64,000 bases of DNA from Lycorma delicatula (Eukaryota; Arthropoda; Insecta; Hemiptera; Fulgoridae). The stretch lies in NCBI RefSeq assembly GCF_047948215.1, contig NC_134455.1:72503689-72567688 (forward strand), given 5' to 3'. Both the position numbers and the translations under genes were made by a program. Below, one piece after another: positions 22,797 to 33,540 of the stretch (the stretch's first letter is position 1; each line of letters starts with the position of its first letter). The notes beneath the pieces are model-generated. The model saw only the letters and a list, made by a program, of their open reading frames with translations. It did no database searches and was not told the origin of the DNA.

Positions 22797-23513
22797 TTAA
22801 ATTATATTATCGTCTGGATTTGCCTTTCGGCCACCCTTTTGTCCTTTTTTTCTCCATCTTAAGAACAGCATGTGTTCGTGGAGAAGGTTGTCGCCCGTGA
22901 AGCTTCCGGTCTCCGAATCGGAGACCGCCGCCGACGACGACGGGCATGGATCGGCACCGGTTACAGGCGCCGATTGTGGAGCGGCAACTTGGCCGACCCC
23001 AGACACGGGGGTCGCACCGGTCACCGCCTGTGGAAGGGGGGACACTCGTCCCCCCTGTGAAATCTTTTGTGGCCTCTGAGGCTTAGAGGCCACTTCAGTT
23101 ACAGGAGGCTTGGGAGCCTCCATAACAGACTCTGTAGCTGTTACTTTCTTTTCATCCACTAAAATCTCGCTAAGACGGACTTGGATTTCAGGTTTAGTGT
23201 CCGTTTTCTTTTGTACTGGAGCGACTTTCTGTTTTGAAGATGCGTCTTCAGGAGGCTGTACAATTATTTTTGGCTTAACAGGTTCTTTAGTGCTGAGAGG
23301 CTTCATTTTATTTTCAATTATCCTCTCAATTAAGCCAGCCAAGGTAGGTGCGAGTTTGTTGATGATTGCACTCTCATCAACAGCAACTGGAGCAGGAGCA
23401 GGAACAGCAGCCGCAGCCTGAGCATAGTTTGTTGTTGCTCTAGGTCTGCGGGCGTTTACGATCTTTTTTGCTTCAAAGTAGCTGACTTTTTGCAGGGTTT
23501 TTACTTCCTGCAC
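22797..23513 (-). pseudogene. ORF1 C-terminal part, LINE copy 2
   Basis: 239 open codons homologous to 11572-10874. It shares VKTLQKVSYFEAKKIVNARR and an Ala/Pro-rich region. Near the end it has small indels that change the tail (DNLLHEHMLFLRWRKKGQKG versus the KKGWPKGKPRQ end in copy 1). ORF1 is the RNA-binding partner of ORF2. Confidence 0.85.
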
Positions 23514-23569
23514 AGCTACTTCGTCTTTGTAAACAGGACAGTTCCTTGATCTACAGGAATGCTGTCCTC

Positions 23570-23861
23570 TGCAGTTTATACAGGTAGGACGCTCCTTACA
23601 GGCTCTCCCTCATGCACCTCTTCGCCGCACACGCATATTTGCGTTCTCTCACATTTGATAGCGGTGTAGCCAAAGCGTTGGCATTTGAAGCATCACATTG
23701 GCTGCGGGATAAATGCCCGCACATCCAAACGATGTATCCCCGCTCTTATCTTCTCCGGCAATGTAAGCCGGAGAAGATGAGAACATTTTAACATAAAATG
23801 TGAGAACATGTGAGGCAGAAGGTAGGACTTCGCCATTCCTCCTCATGTTCAATCGCGACAC
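23570..23861 (-). pseudogene. ORF1 zinc-knuckle region, LINE copy 2
   Basis: Nucleotide-level match to 11600-11910 of copy 1. The knuckle codons (CFKCQRFGYTAIKCER-like in this copy) are present. The conserved His appears as Tyr because of a GTAGCC for GTGTCC change near 23667, and the frame is broken by a 30-bp local duplication of TAAGCCGGAGAAGATGAGAA-type sequence near 23764-23815. Confidence 0.7.
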
Positions 23862-24346
23862 TCTATTACTCCTTGTGATGACAACTCCTCAACAATTTCT
23901 TGCTCCGAACAATTTAGAAGATCCCGACAGACGACTACACCCCTTGAGGTGTTGATCGTACCGTGGGGATCGACATGTACAGCCAGTTCTCCAATCTTTT
24001 TCAGCCCTAGGATTTTCTGAGACTGTATATCATTTACAGTCTCTACATGAAGTCCCGTGAAAGTTTTCCTAATTTCCTTAACACGGCCTCCAGCACATTT
24101 CGTTATTTCTCGAGCGATGAGGAATGGACTCACCTTCGAGAAATTACCGTCTTCTTTTGTAACAACTAAGTATTTTGGCTTTGGAACGTTGCTTTTGAAG
24201 AAAGCTTTCTGCAAACTTTTCCTAGCCTCAACTTCAATTTTACTAGATTCTGCGCTCTTTCTCCGTTTTGCCTCAGGCGAAACTGCTGGTTCTATACGAG
24301 GGTGTTTACGTGAACCCTCTGCTACGTTTGCTTGTTCAATATTCAT
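23849..24346 (-). pseudogene. ORF1 N-terminal part, LINE copy 2
   Basis: 166 codons beginning at ATG 24346-24344: MNIEQANVAEGSRKHPRIEP, a basic stretch SPEAKRRKSAESSKIEVEAR, then the pre-knuckle domain with PKYLVVTKEDGNFSKVSPFL, VKEIRKTFTGLHVETVND and LGLKKIGELAVHVDPHGTIN. This is the best preserved ORF1 start in the window and fixes the start in copy 1. The end at 23849 is a frameshift, not a natural stop. Confidence 0.88.
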
Positions 24347-24888
24347 GAACGGTTGATCCCTTCTGTAGTAAGGCTAGCCGCCGGGGTACACCCCTACTCC
24401 AGGGCTACCAACCCTAGAGGTCCGTTCCGGTACTCCGGTGGAACCGGCACATGTCCTGGCAGAGAGCGGATGCGCAGTCTCTGCACTGACTGCAGGCCCT
24501 TACACACTGAGGCTTTCAGGGCTCCCATGCCCCGAACAACATGGGCACCTTAACTACATGCTTGCCATCGCGGGGGGCATGTGGACAGCGAAAGGTCTCC
24601 GTTACACCTGCAAATAACTTCGACCGTGGCCGCCACATCGCCAGCTCTAAAGGTAGTATCAATCCATTTCCATATTCGTTAAGAATTTCATATCTGCAGG
24701 TGGCCGCGAAGTCCAGTCCTGTAATACGGCCTATTGATGAAAATCGGCCGAAAAAAGCATATCCGAGAAACAACACTCGTAACCCCGTTAGCCAGCTATC
24801 TGTAATGTACGTGAGTACAGCTGTTGCCGCCCTGGACGTGGAACGTAGATGTTGTGTTTCGGACGTGGGGATTATCTACTTCAGGGCG
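24347..24888 (-). other. 5' UTR of I-like LINE copy 2
   Basis: GC-rich, matching 12383-12902. It extends about 20 bp further (GGGGATTATCTACTTCAGGG) to the right target duplication, so this is the best evidence for the true 5' terminus of the element and its internal promoter region. Confidence 0.8.
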
Positions 24889-24899
24889 CAAGTAATAAT
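24889..24899. repeat. Right target-site duplication of LINE copy 2
   Basis: CAAGTAATAAT, identical to 20388-20398. Confidence 0.93.
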
Positions 24900-25236
24900 A
24901 ATTCTACTGATAATATTTATTATACTTATGTAAATAATGACAATCTACGTGCTAAACGAGGAGATGTTTGTGTAACTAATTCGAGTAACATGGTTTTCAT
25001 AATTATAATAGCAGTAATGTTAGTGATAACAATAATAATGATTGATTATTTCTTATCCAACCTACGCTGAATAAACTAAAATGAGTAGTCTCTATGATCA
25101 ACAAACTATTGATAACCAAAATTTTCAAGGGCTCATGAATTCTGTGGACCATATGTTTCAAAGATTTGGGCGAATACTTGAAAATATGATAGATAGAATG
25201 ATTATTTATGAAACGTCTACAAAAAAAAATTAATAA
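24889..25236 (+). pseudogene. Jockey-type LINE ORF1, 3' portion after the nested insertion
   Basis: Resumes the gag-like ORF1 cut at 20387. The Asn/Ser-rich linker reads STDNIYYTYVNNDNLRAKRG and DVCVTNSSNMVF. After a frame change it continues into the helical C-terminus QNFQGLMNSVDHMFQRFGRI and ENMIDRM, then two stops at 25231-25236. The order and spacing match Jockey-type gag C-termini as I know them. Several frame shifts are present. Confidence 0.75.
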
Positions 25237-25290
25237 ATGTTTCAGGCTAGCAATCCTCTTCAATTTCATTTCTTTTCGTTAACTTTTAAG
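25237..25290 (+). pseudogene. Start of Jockey-type ORF2, truncated
   Basis: The ATG at 25237 immediately follows the ORF1 stop and reads MFQASNPLQFHFFS, which resembles the first residues of Jockey-type ORF2 (the short N-terminal lead before the endonuclease). Recognisable sequence ends within about 15-18 codons. No endonuclease motif follows, so the 3' part of this element is missing. Confidence 0.5.
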
Positions 25291-25752
25291 TTACAAACCA
25301 CTGTAGCATCTTACTGTTCATTCCAAATTTAGCCTATTTACTTATTGTACAATTTTAATTCTGAACAGATTGTAAAGTTACTGTAACGTAATAATAAAAA
25401 AAATAAAAAATTATGAAGAAATATAATCACATAAATAAATAAAAAATACGTTACTATACATTTCGCATGTATATCGATACATAATGTAACAAGTATACAC
25501 CTGACTACCAAGAGACATGTCGAGATTTTCCCCTAGTGATCGGTACATTCCGGTGCTAAGCTAAAGGGGACGGATACACACACAAATGCCTTTAGTAGGG
25601 CAGAATATATTATATATTACATGTATAAATATATATGTATGTTTTAATATAATATAAATACTTAACGTAAAATAAAAAAAAAGATTAGAATCAACTGTCA
25701 CGTTTTTTCAAATTTTGATGCAATAAAAATGTTTTGGGGTTTCATAGGGTAT
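25291..25752. other. AT-rich stretch, nothing recognised
   Basis: No gene or repeat boundary supported. A short balanced patch lies near 25500-25600. Confidence 0.5.
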
Positions 25753-25798
25753 AGTTTCATTCCTAGAGCACGTAATAACGTGCTCTAGGAATGAAACT
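25753..25798. repeat. Perfect hairpin, 21-bp arms and 4-nt loop
   Basis: Arms 25753-25773 and 25778-25798 are fully complementary around the loop AATA. The left arm starts AGTTTCATTCC and the right arm ends GGAATGAAACT. An outer GTTTTGG (25732-25738) and CCAAAAC (near 25801-25807) extend the pairing with an asymmetric bulge. It sits in AT-rich intergenic DNA and looks like a snap-back inverted duplication rather than a terminator or miRNA precursor. Confidence 0.9.
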
Positions 25799-25809
25799 TA
25801 CCAAAACAA

Positions 25810-27301
25810 AAAGGATATGGATAAAATTTAATGAAATTGATAATTTTTTCCAATAATTTTTTAGTAAGAAATTAATAAAAATAATATAACAATTAATTAA
25901 GGGGATTAAATGTACGTAAATTACTTATTGTATAATTTTTTTTCTAAAAACTGTAGGCTGTTATTAGCTTCTTCAATTAATAAATGTTTTAGCCTTTGAA
26001 AATTGGCAAACGTAATCGGGTTTCGTAACCACAACCTTCTGGATAAAAGGCAAGATGGCACCGCTCCGCCAAGGATAATGCTAATGTTTACTGTTTTCAA
26101 TATTGATACTTCTGGATCTTACAATATTTAATTACAGCCTAAACCTATAAGTTGATTGCTTATATTTAGGCTTTCCAACGATAAAATCTAAAAGTTTACA
26201 AAAATTAATTTTTTTTAAGTTCAAGATGTCACACTAAAACAAATTTTTATAATTTTTTAAGATTATACAATATCGTAATTATGTTTATTTTTCTAAATCT
26301 GTATATTTTACTTTATATGAGGAATTTTTTTTTAATTTTTACATTTAAAATAAACAAATAAAACCTACAAAATTACAAAGACATGCTTTCATACGCTATT
26401 TTGGTGGTAAATATTTTACAACTTTCATGTGTTTGTGTAAAACCTTTTTTAATCTGTATTTGATGTATTTATAACCACTGAAACTAGTTTTTGTTACGTT
26501 GTTAAAGTGGGATTGTTTATCATTTTATTTATGAAGTGGGAATTATTTATGAAGAAATCAATCTAAGTAGTAAATAAAGACAGATGTTAAACATAAACAA
26601 AGATTAATTATTTTACAAGGACAATTTTTTCAATCATTTAAAAAATGTTGTGGAACAACTTTTCTAATTTATTTGCAACCAAGATCATGATTTCCTTAAC
26701 GATTTTAGAACACAGGAATTCCTTGGAACAAGATGTAAATAACGGGCGAAATCAAAGAAATACAGCCTAAATAATATGAAAGGAAAGCCTTTGAGTTTGA
26801 ATTTACGTAATTAAAAAGAAAAATCTGTTAAAGAATATTGACCAATAGTTTTATGTATAAAATTCATACAATTTCACCTACTTATTGTAGAAATGAGTAT
26901 TCGCACAAAAATGAAATGTTTTCTGTTTAATTATTACTCATATATTTATGTGCCTTCCGATAAAGTGTTTACTAATCATTTGAACTATTTAATTGTACAT
27001 ACTTTGATATGAGCTCATACAAACATTAAATTGAGGTTTCTTCTTAAAAAAAAAAATAATTTTTATCATTTACTTTTAGTGTGAAATATTCAGTTAATTA
27101 AAAGATTACGTCAAATTTTATTATTGACGATAAAAGTATTTCATAACAACTTGTGAATTAATAATGTTTTAATGTATAACGTGTTTTATGTATTTGTGTA
27201 CTGATGAGCGAAAAAGCTGTGAAATATTTATTACATTACTAAATAAAAAAAAATTCTGAATCGTCTTGTAGTATTTTAACGTATATCGTGTTATTTTTTA
27301 G
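25810..27301. other. AT-rich sequence, probably intronic, ending in a splice acceptor
   Basis: Nothing recognised except the TTATTTTTTAG acceptor at 27291-27301 for CUB exon A. If the gene has upstream exons they lie left of this stretch or outside the window. Confidence 0.5.
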
Positions 27302-27488
27302 CTGCCAACTGTGACGTGGTTGTGACAAGTGACGGTGTGAAAAATGGTTCTGTCGCCTCACCCGGCTATCCAGGACCCTATCCAGCACGAACTTCCTGTC
27401 GTTACGATTTCCAGGGTCGCGGTAAAGAACGCGTCCAAGTCTTCTTTACTGATTTCAGTCTTTACCATCCAACAGACGATTCTAAAGA
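27302..27488 (+). CDS. CUB-domain exon A (first half of the domain), SOL-1-like gene
   Basis: A 187-nt internal exon between a TTTTTTAG acceptor (27301) and a consensus GTAAGT donor (27489). It encodes 61 full codons beginning ANCDVVVTSDGVKNGSVASP, then GYPGPYPARTSCRYDFQGRG and KERVQVFFTDFSLYHP. CUB hallmarks are present: Cys 3 and Cys 32 (first disulfide pair), SPGYPGPYP and the C-x-Y-x-F strand. The exon ends two bases into a Glu codon that exon B (55537) completes. CUB domains are extracellular beta-sandwich binding modules. The sequence most resembles insect 'suppressor of lurcher protein 1', an auxiliary protein of ionotropic glutamate receptors. This identity is from memory; another multi-CUB protein (tolloid, neuropilin-like) is possible, although these lack the KERVQVFFTDF / SNGPRL combination as I recall it. 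Confidence 0.88.
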
Positions 27489-27709
27489 GTAAGTATAAAC
27501 AATAAATAATTTATAAATTATTATTATTATGATGTACAATAATAATTAATTATACGTAATACACAGTACAAACATTACAATACAATATATTATATTACAT
27601 TATATTATTATTTTTTTTTTTTTTTTAAGATAAGATAAGATCTTTTTCAATCAACATATCGACTATTTTTCAAATTACAACTATTTAAATCAGAAATTCT
27701 ATTTTTAAA

Positions 27710-27729
27710 AATCTGATGTACATCAGATT
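27710..27729. repeat. 20-bp perfect palindrome
   Basis: AATCTGATGT joined directly to ACATCAGATT. It lies just outside the MITE-like element that starts at 27735. Confidence 0.9.
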
Positions 27730-27734
27730 TCATG

Positions 27735-28328
27735 ACTTCCTTGTACACCTATTAAATTACATATACACATTATTTTAGAATGAAACGTAAAAAAGTTTTA
27801 TTTCATTAATAACTTCTGATTTTTTTTTTTTTTTTTTTTGCTTATCGTAAAAAACGTTAAAAAAGTAGATGAAGTCTGATTCGAACCGATGTGCCTTCCC
27901 CTTTTAAAACGCAAGTATTTCATTAATTAAAATTCTATTTTGCTATAACTCTAGCACCAATGAAAATAAGTGCCAATTATTGTATATAGTTGAAAAGCTC
28001 TCAATGAGGGCTTATTTATTACTGCAGTTAACAAAAGAACCAAAATCCAATTATTTTTGATTTTGGGCTTTTTTGGACACTTTTGGTTCAGTCGATTCCA
28101 ATCAAAACGGGAAGTGCACAACTAGAAGTACAGCAGTTCTAAATCCAGAATTTCAACATCCTACGATTAATCGTTTTTGAGTTATGATAGATAGATATAC
28201 GTACATATGTACGTACAGACGTCATACCGAAACTGGTCAAAATGGATTCAGGGGTGATAAAAATGGATATTTCCGTTGAAATCTGAAAATCGAAATTAAT
28301 GCGATTACAATACTTCGTGCAAGGAAGT
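27735..28328. mobile_element. MITE-like element with short terminal inverted repeats
   Basis: ACTTCCTTGTAC at 27735-27746 and GTGCAAGGAAGT at 28317-28328 are inverted with one mismatch. The 594-bp interval has no ORF. It contains a T run (27821-27839), GAAGTCTGATTCGAACCGAT near 27869 (also found inverted near 35525-35550), and a TACGTACATATGTACGTA palindrome near 28199-28216. No target duplication was found, so the call rests on termini and repeated internal sequence. Confidence 0.5.
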
Positions 28329-28716
28329 AGAAAGCTGTTTCATTTTCATTTGGTAACCTGATAAAAATTAATCGCTTAACTATTAATACGAAAAACATGA
28401 TATAAAATAATACTGTTTAGTAATAGTTACTACATTACCTGGAATGAAGAAGAAAAAGTGTTTAAATATCATGCAATAAAATTTCCTTTGAGAGCTCCTC
28501 AAAGATAATTTTAGCAAACCAATTTCTTTTGAAAGGTTTTAATGTACGTACATTTCCCCACCGAAGCAAAAATTTTAATCAAATATTCATTTACAAATAA
28601 ATATTAGTGCTGTTTTCATAGATGTATGTAATCACTCAGCCTAAAACGATAAGCATGGTCTTTTTTATATAAAGAACGCATTGCAGTTTTTATTTCTTTA
28701 AACTCTCTCGGCATAT

Positions 28717-29264
28717 ACAGAGTGATTCACGAAAAATGTAACAACAAAATTTCAAGACGTTCTACACATGAATATTAAAAGGTTTTTTCGTTTAACACCT
28801 AGTTAATATCTGCCAAATATTGATGTGTATTGTTTTCAATAAACTTCGAAATTCTTATGTTTGTACTTAGTTTTTGTGGAATTTATTCATACAATATTTT
28901 TTTACAAATTTTGCTTAAAACATTTATGTATGATTTTAATATCCATTTAACAAAGCCTTTTTTATGTCATACATAGAATAGTGTGTTTTACGACCCCAAT
29001 CTTTGGTCTTTTATTTAAAATTTCTCGAAAATTAAAAAAATATAATTCTGAGACCTGTTGTTTTTTTTTTCAATTTTTCAGGTCAGATTTAATATAGTCT
29101 GACTTAATTTTTCCGAAAGCGCCGGAAATCAAGGCGAAATCTTTCCTCACTTTACATTCGCTAACCTAGCGTTTCCAAACATTTGCTGTTATGTGCTTTG
29201 TTTTTTATTTTCTCCAGTAGAAAATGATCTGAAACTTGTTACATTCTTTGTAAACTATACTCTA
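28717..29264. mobile_element. Inverted-repeat element, family with the copy at 37755-37973
   Basis: The left end ACAGAGTGATTCACGAAAAA (near 28717) is an imperfect inverse of the right end TTACATTCTTTGTAAACTAT (to about 29264). The right-terminal 190 bp resembles 37755-37973, sharing GGTCAGATTT, GCTAAC..AGCGTTTCCAAAC and CCAGTAGAAAATG. No coding capacity. The family looks like a MITE. Confidence 0.65.
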
Positions 29265-29949
29265 CGATGAAAGTTCTAGCCCAGGATTGTTAATTTTGGA
29301 AAATAACCTTTCTTGATTTTTAACAATTTTTTTTTTAAAACCATTCTTTTAAAAATAACAATTTCAAATCGTTGTTATTAGAAATTGCCTGATAATTTTA
29401 AATTCTTTGATTGAAATAATATCCAAATTTAGTTAGGACAATGATTAAAGATTATTAATTTCTGTTGATCCAGGAAATACGTGATCAAATTTGAGGCTGT
29501 ACAAAAAAAAAACTATCGTTCTGATTTAGAAAAACAAATTACATCATTCTTTAAATTATTTTATGTAGTGTTTGATACGGCAAAATTTTTATTTTTTACT
29601 TATATTTTAAGTTATCAAGTGAGATAAAAAAAGATACCGTATTTTGAGCTTACCATTTTTGATCGCTTGTTAAAAAAAAAAACAAAAAAACGTTAGAATA
29701 GTAGTGTCAAAACTTTTTCAAAAATTAGCTTATTTTATCTCTTAAAAATTTTTGAATAATATCTTTAACCAATATTGAGTTGTTCGATTTGTAAAACCAA
29801 ATTTTCTTTTGATTAATATATTGTACAAAACCATACAAGGTTCCCTACTTTCATCATTATCTGTTAATTTTTATTTGATGAAGTTATACAGAAATGTTGA
29901 TGCTTGTATGTGAAATATGGAAATGAATTGTTAAACGGGTAAAAAATTA
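29265..29949. other. AT-rich intronic sequence
   Basis: No feature recognised. Confidence 0.5.
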
Positions 29950-30024
29950 CATGCCTGACCGGAATTCGTAAGCGGAACCTCCGGATGAAATGCCGAGATG
30001 CTACCATTCGCCACGGAGATCGGC
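29950..30024 (-). repeat. tRNA-derived SINE family 2, partial copy
   Basis: The reverse complement runs GCCGATCTCCGTGGCGAATG, GTAGCATCTCGGCATTTCAT, CCGGAGGTTCCGC, then GGTCAGGCATG, collinear with 16742-16820. The B box is corrupted. Only the tRNA-like head is present; the body and A-tail are missing. Confidence 0.85.
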
Positions 30025-31055
30025 TTTTAAATTGAATAATATGATATTTAATAAAGTTTATTGCTAAATATTCACTTTTTAGGAATTTTTTTAAAGAATT
30101 AATTGCTTTGGAGAGGTGACTGAATGAGAAGGAAATATTGTAGTGTTCCAAGGCATACAGAATTCTGTCTTTGGCAATGGAAGCTGTGCACGAATTTTCT
30201 GCTCCATGTAGGCAGTTACTGATGATATATTTTTTAAATTTACATCTTACTTTCATTCGAAAGAAAAAAAATAGTAGGGGTCAAAAGTAATCAAAAAAGT
30301 ATTATTTAAAACAGTTTTATTAATTTCAGTAATGAAATGAATTTACAAATTGCACGTGTCTACAGGGAAGGGAATGAAATATAAAAAAAAAGCATTTGAA
30401 ATTTTTACCAGAATTATTTAGAAAGTTATTAAAATTAAAATTTTTATTTAGTTGTAAGATATTAGCAAAAATATACTGAGTTATATGAATATTATGTCAA
30501 TATATTTGCTTTGTATTATACTTTTCAGTTATTTTCTTTATAAATCCTAGTCTCTGTGTTCTTTATAGTTTTAATCTTCTACAGTACTCGACTATGCTTT
30601 ATTACTTAATCCTGTGTACTTTTATGACCTACCGACCTTACTCTTTTTCTTGTTTTTCATGTTCTACCATTTTCCCGATTATTTTTTAACTACATCTTTT
30701 ATCTACCCAGTTATCAAAATACTTCTATATAATAATTTTCTTTGTATTTATAATTTATACTATATTTGACGTTTCTTTTTTTTTAAATAAATCACTGCTA
30801 TAGAACGTTACATTGTACACAATTATTTACAACTCTTTGTTTCGAATTCTTAGGATTTACGTTGATTCTAGTACATTTATTTTCTCTACAATAAGATCTC
30901 TCCTTGCTTTGAAATACAAATTTTTTAATAAAAATTAATTTTAAAAGAAATATTAAAATAAAATCCACAAAAACATGTTTGAGAAGTTTTAGTAAATAAT
31001 TTTTTCTGAATGAAAATATTATTTTTCTTCTTCTTTTATACAAAATGCATTTTAA
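30025..31055. other. AT-rich intronic sequence
   Basis: No feature supported. The ORFs here (for example 31043-30798) are compositional. Confidence 0.5.
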
Positions 31056-31235
31056 CAGAAATAATTTTGAGATTAGAAATTACTACTTAGCTCCACAATA
31101 TCAACGAACAAGCAAGGATAATTTAGAAGTAAATACATACGTAAATAAATTGAAATTATTGCACTAAATAATTTAACTATTTAATAAGTTAACTCAACAT
31201 ATCTTAAATTACTTTAACTCTTTCTTTTTGGGACA
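31056..31235. repeat. Diverged direct repeat, unit 1
   Basis: Contains CTCCACAATATCAACGAACA and AGCAAGGATAATTTAGAAGT, matching 31626-31745 with about 85 percent identity by eye. Its last part (GTTAACTCAACATATCTTAA) matches 31916-31936 of unit 2. Confidence 0.8.
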
Positions 31236-31625
31236 GAGTTGTTATGTATTACCAACCCTGTTCAAAGTATTTTCGGCCAAGTAAAAGAAGATATGTGTTT
31301 ATATACGTATTGGTTGATTATTTATACTTCTGTAGTTATTGTTTACGGATGATCGGTCAATAATGGCTGGGAATATATACGGGATGAGGAATACAGAGTG
31401 GTATTAAAGTATGGAAATGGCTTCTTATTTCAAATGTAAGGGATTCAAGGAGGTAGAAACAAGTTTAGATTTACGAAGTTAGAAAATTTCTATTTTATGG
31501 TGTTTGAAATTTTTGTCCACATTATGAGTTCGCCACAATGAACCATACTTCTTTAAATAGGAAGGTGGATATGTACGAAATGCTTTGAATGTAAAATGCA
31601 CTTTTTTCTGTAGACTGAATTTTAG

Positions 31626-31955
31626 TAGAAATAATTTTGAGATAAGAAATTGTTACTTTGCTCCACAATATCAACGAGCAAGCAAGGTTAATTTAGTAGT
31701 AACACAAACGTAAATAATTTGAAATTAATGCTTAAAATAATTTATTTTTATCTGTTATTTTATTCTATTATTTTTCTCCTGATTCTGTTCGCTTATTTTC
31801 TCATCATGATTTTTTTTTTCAACTTTTACTACGTTTTTCAACTTACTATTATACGAGTATAGTAAAATCACCAACTTTAACTATGTTTTCTTATTTTTAT
31901 TATAAAGTTAACTTTACATATCTTAAATTAGTTTATCTCTTTCTTGTATCCATTA
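31626..31955. repeat. Diverged direct repeat, unit 2 (with internal insertion)
   Basis: The first 120 bp match unit 1, then about 170 bp of extra AT-rich sequence precede the final matching block (GTTAACTTTACATATCTTAA). The duplication predates or surrounds that insertion. Confidence 0.75.
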
Positions 31956-32879
31956 CTATTAGTTGGTCCGATTGTTTTAAAACAAAGTAAAAATATAATA
32001 ATTTGATAGAATTTTGGAAATGAAATATGTGTTTAATAATTGAATCTAAAAATTATTAGGTTAAAGGTAATATCATATAATGACAAATTATAAATAATTA
32101 ATTTACTTCCTTAAGTAAAAAGTTATTAAATTTTTATTAAAAATGTATTTATACCCATTATTTATTTATTATTTTGGCTTGAAAAGTAAAATACTGAAAT
32201 CGAATAAAATATTATTCTTATGTTTTTGTGTTTTTCAACAATTTGAGCTCTTTTGTGTTAAAACGATTTTATATACTTCTCTAAAATTTAAATAATCGTG
32301 AAATTTATGAAGTAATATTATTAGGTAGCATAGATAATATTAAATAAAATAATTTTGAAACGGTTGTTTGGTTCAGTCTTGATAGGCTTTCTTAATTAAA
32401 AAGAAAGAAAGTCAAAATATATTCAGATCTCCTTGTCATATCAACAGCTATTTTCCACAATAAAATACTATTTCATAGCCTCTTAAAATTCATATTTATC
32501 AATATTATCTAACAACCGCACAAGATGAATTTTATAAGTAAGAAGTTATAGAATGTATCTGACAGGAATTATTAACTTTTAAACTTACATAAAATTTTAA
32601 TTAACAACTTTCAAGCAATAAAAACATATAAATAGCAATATATAACAAAAATGAAATTGAAATGACGTAGGACATTTTATTAACATTTACATTTAATAAT
32701 ATTTTACGTGTTGCAAATGATTATGTGTGACTATTAGTTTATTATTTCTAATGTTTTATTAACGCATTAATTTAGGGGAACATATAAAAATTTAATAAAT
32801 TATTTTATAAATTATTAAATTATTATATGTAAGGAATGGAGTAAAAAAAAATAAATTGGAAGAAAAGGAAAATTTAAAA
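31956..32879. other. AT-rich intronic sequence
   Basis: Nothing recognised. Confidence 0.5.
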
Positions 32880-33540
32880 TTATCCCTTATAAAATTCGCC
32901 CTTATAATTTAGTCTCTCTAAGCCCAAAAACACATCTCAGTCATCAGTTTGGCTTCTGTCAGGTTGCCACCGATGCAAATGCCTTGGCAGACATTTCAAT
33001 CAGTGTATTTACAAAACCTACTGTCATTTTGTATGGCCTCTTTCAACCACGACCCCCTACCATAACTTACAGTTCTCAACTGTAAAATTAACCGAAGGCG
33101 CGATCTCCGGGTCTTTCTCTACTACCGAAGGTTTCACACAAAAACTCTTCCTATATCTATCTTCAACTAGACTATGCAGTTAGAATTACTTTATTGAGTC
33201 TTTAAGCACCAAAAATACTATCCTCACACCAACAAAACAAGTGTTGATCGCAACAACAACTTTGTACTACAATTCAATTTACTCAAAGTCCTAACTCTTG
33301 ATTTATTTAAAAATGAATTTAGGTAGGGTATGAAAACATACCCTACCTCTCTCTGCTTTGGTCTGCTTTCAGGAGCGAAATTACTGCCTACAGTCTCCCC
33401 ACACCGTAGCTCCATCACAGAGTTCTCCATACATCCATTCTCATCCAAACAGCGAATGTCTCAGCTAACCGGGGCTCGATGCCAAAACGTCTATCTTGGC
33501 AAAGTAAGCACCCAGGCGGGCCTCTAGCCACCAGGGTTGC
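32880..33540. repeat. Balanced-composition block, probably old TE, type unknown
   Basis: Base composition rises above the AT-rich surroundings. A pair of overlapping ORFs (33448-33224 minus and 33330-33527 plus) occupies it, but neither carries a motif I recognise. No termini seen. Likely a retroelement or LTR fragment by composition only. Confidence 0.35.

Larger units (their letters stand above)
20399..24888 (-). mobile_element. I-like LINE, copy 2, inserted in the Jockey gag pseudogene
   Basis: A minus-strand LINE closely similar to copy 1 (7222-12902). It has an A-tail (T run at 20399-20410), 3' UTR, C-terminal zinc sequence, RNase H, part of RT, small endonuclease pieces, ORF1 and a full 5' UTR. 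An exact 11-bp duplication CAAGTAATAAT flanks it. Most of RT and the endonuclease are deleted: the junction is near 22325-22335, where RT C-terminal sequence meets the endonuclease C-terminus that corresponds to about 10346 in copy 1. It shares roughly 90 percent identity with copy 1 by eye in ORF1. Its 5' end at 24888 probably represents the true element start. Confidence 0.93.

Noticed and set aside
22870..23421. Plus-strand ORFs across LINE copy 2 ORF1
   Set aside because: Antisense shadows of the Ala/Pro-rich ORF1 segment; the same occurs at 11169-11357 in copy 1.
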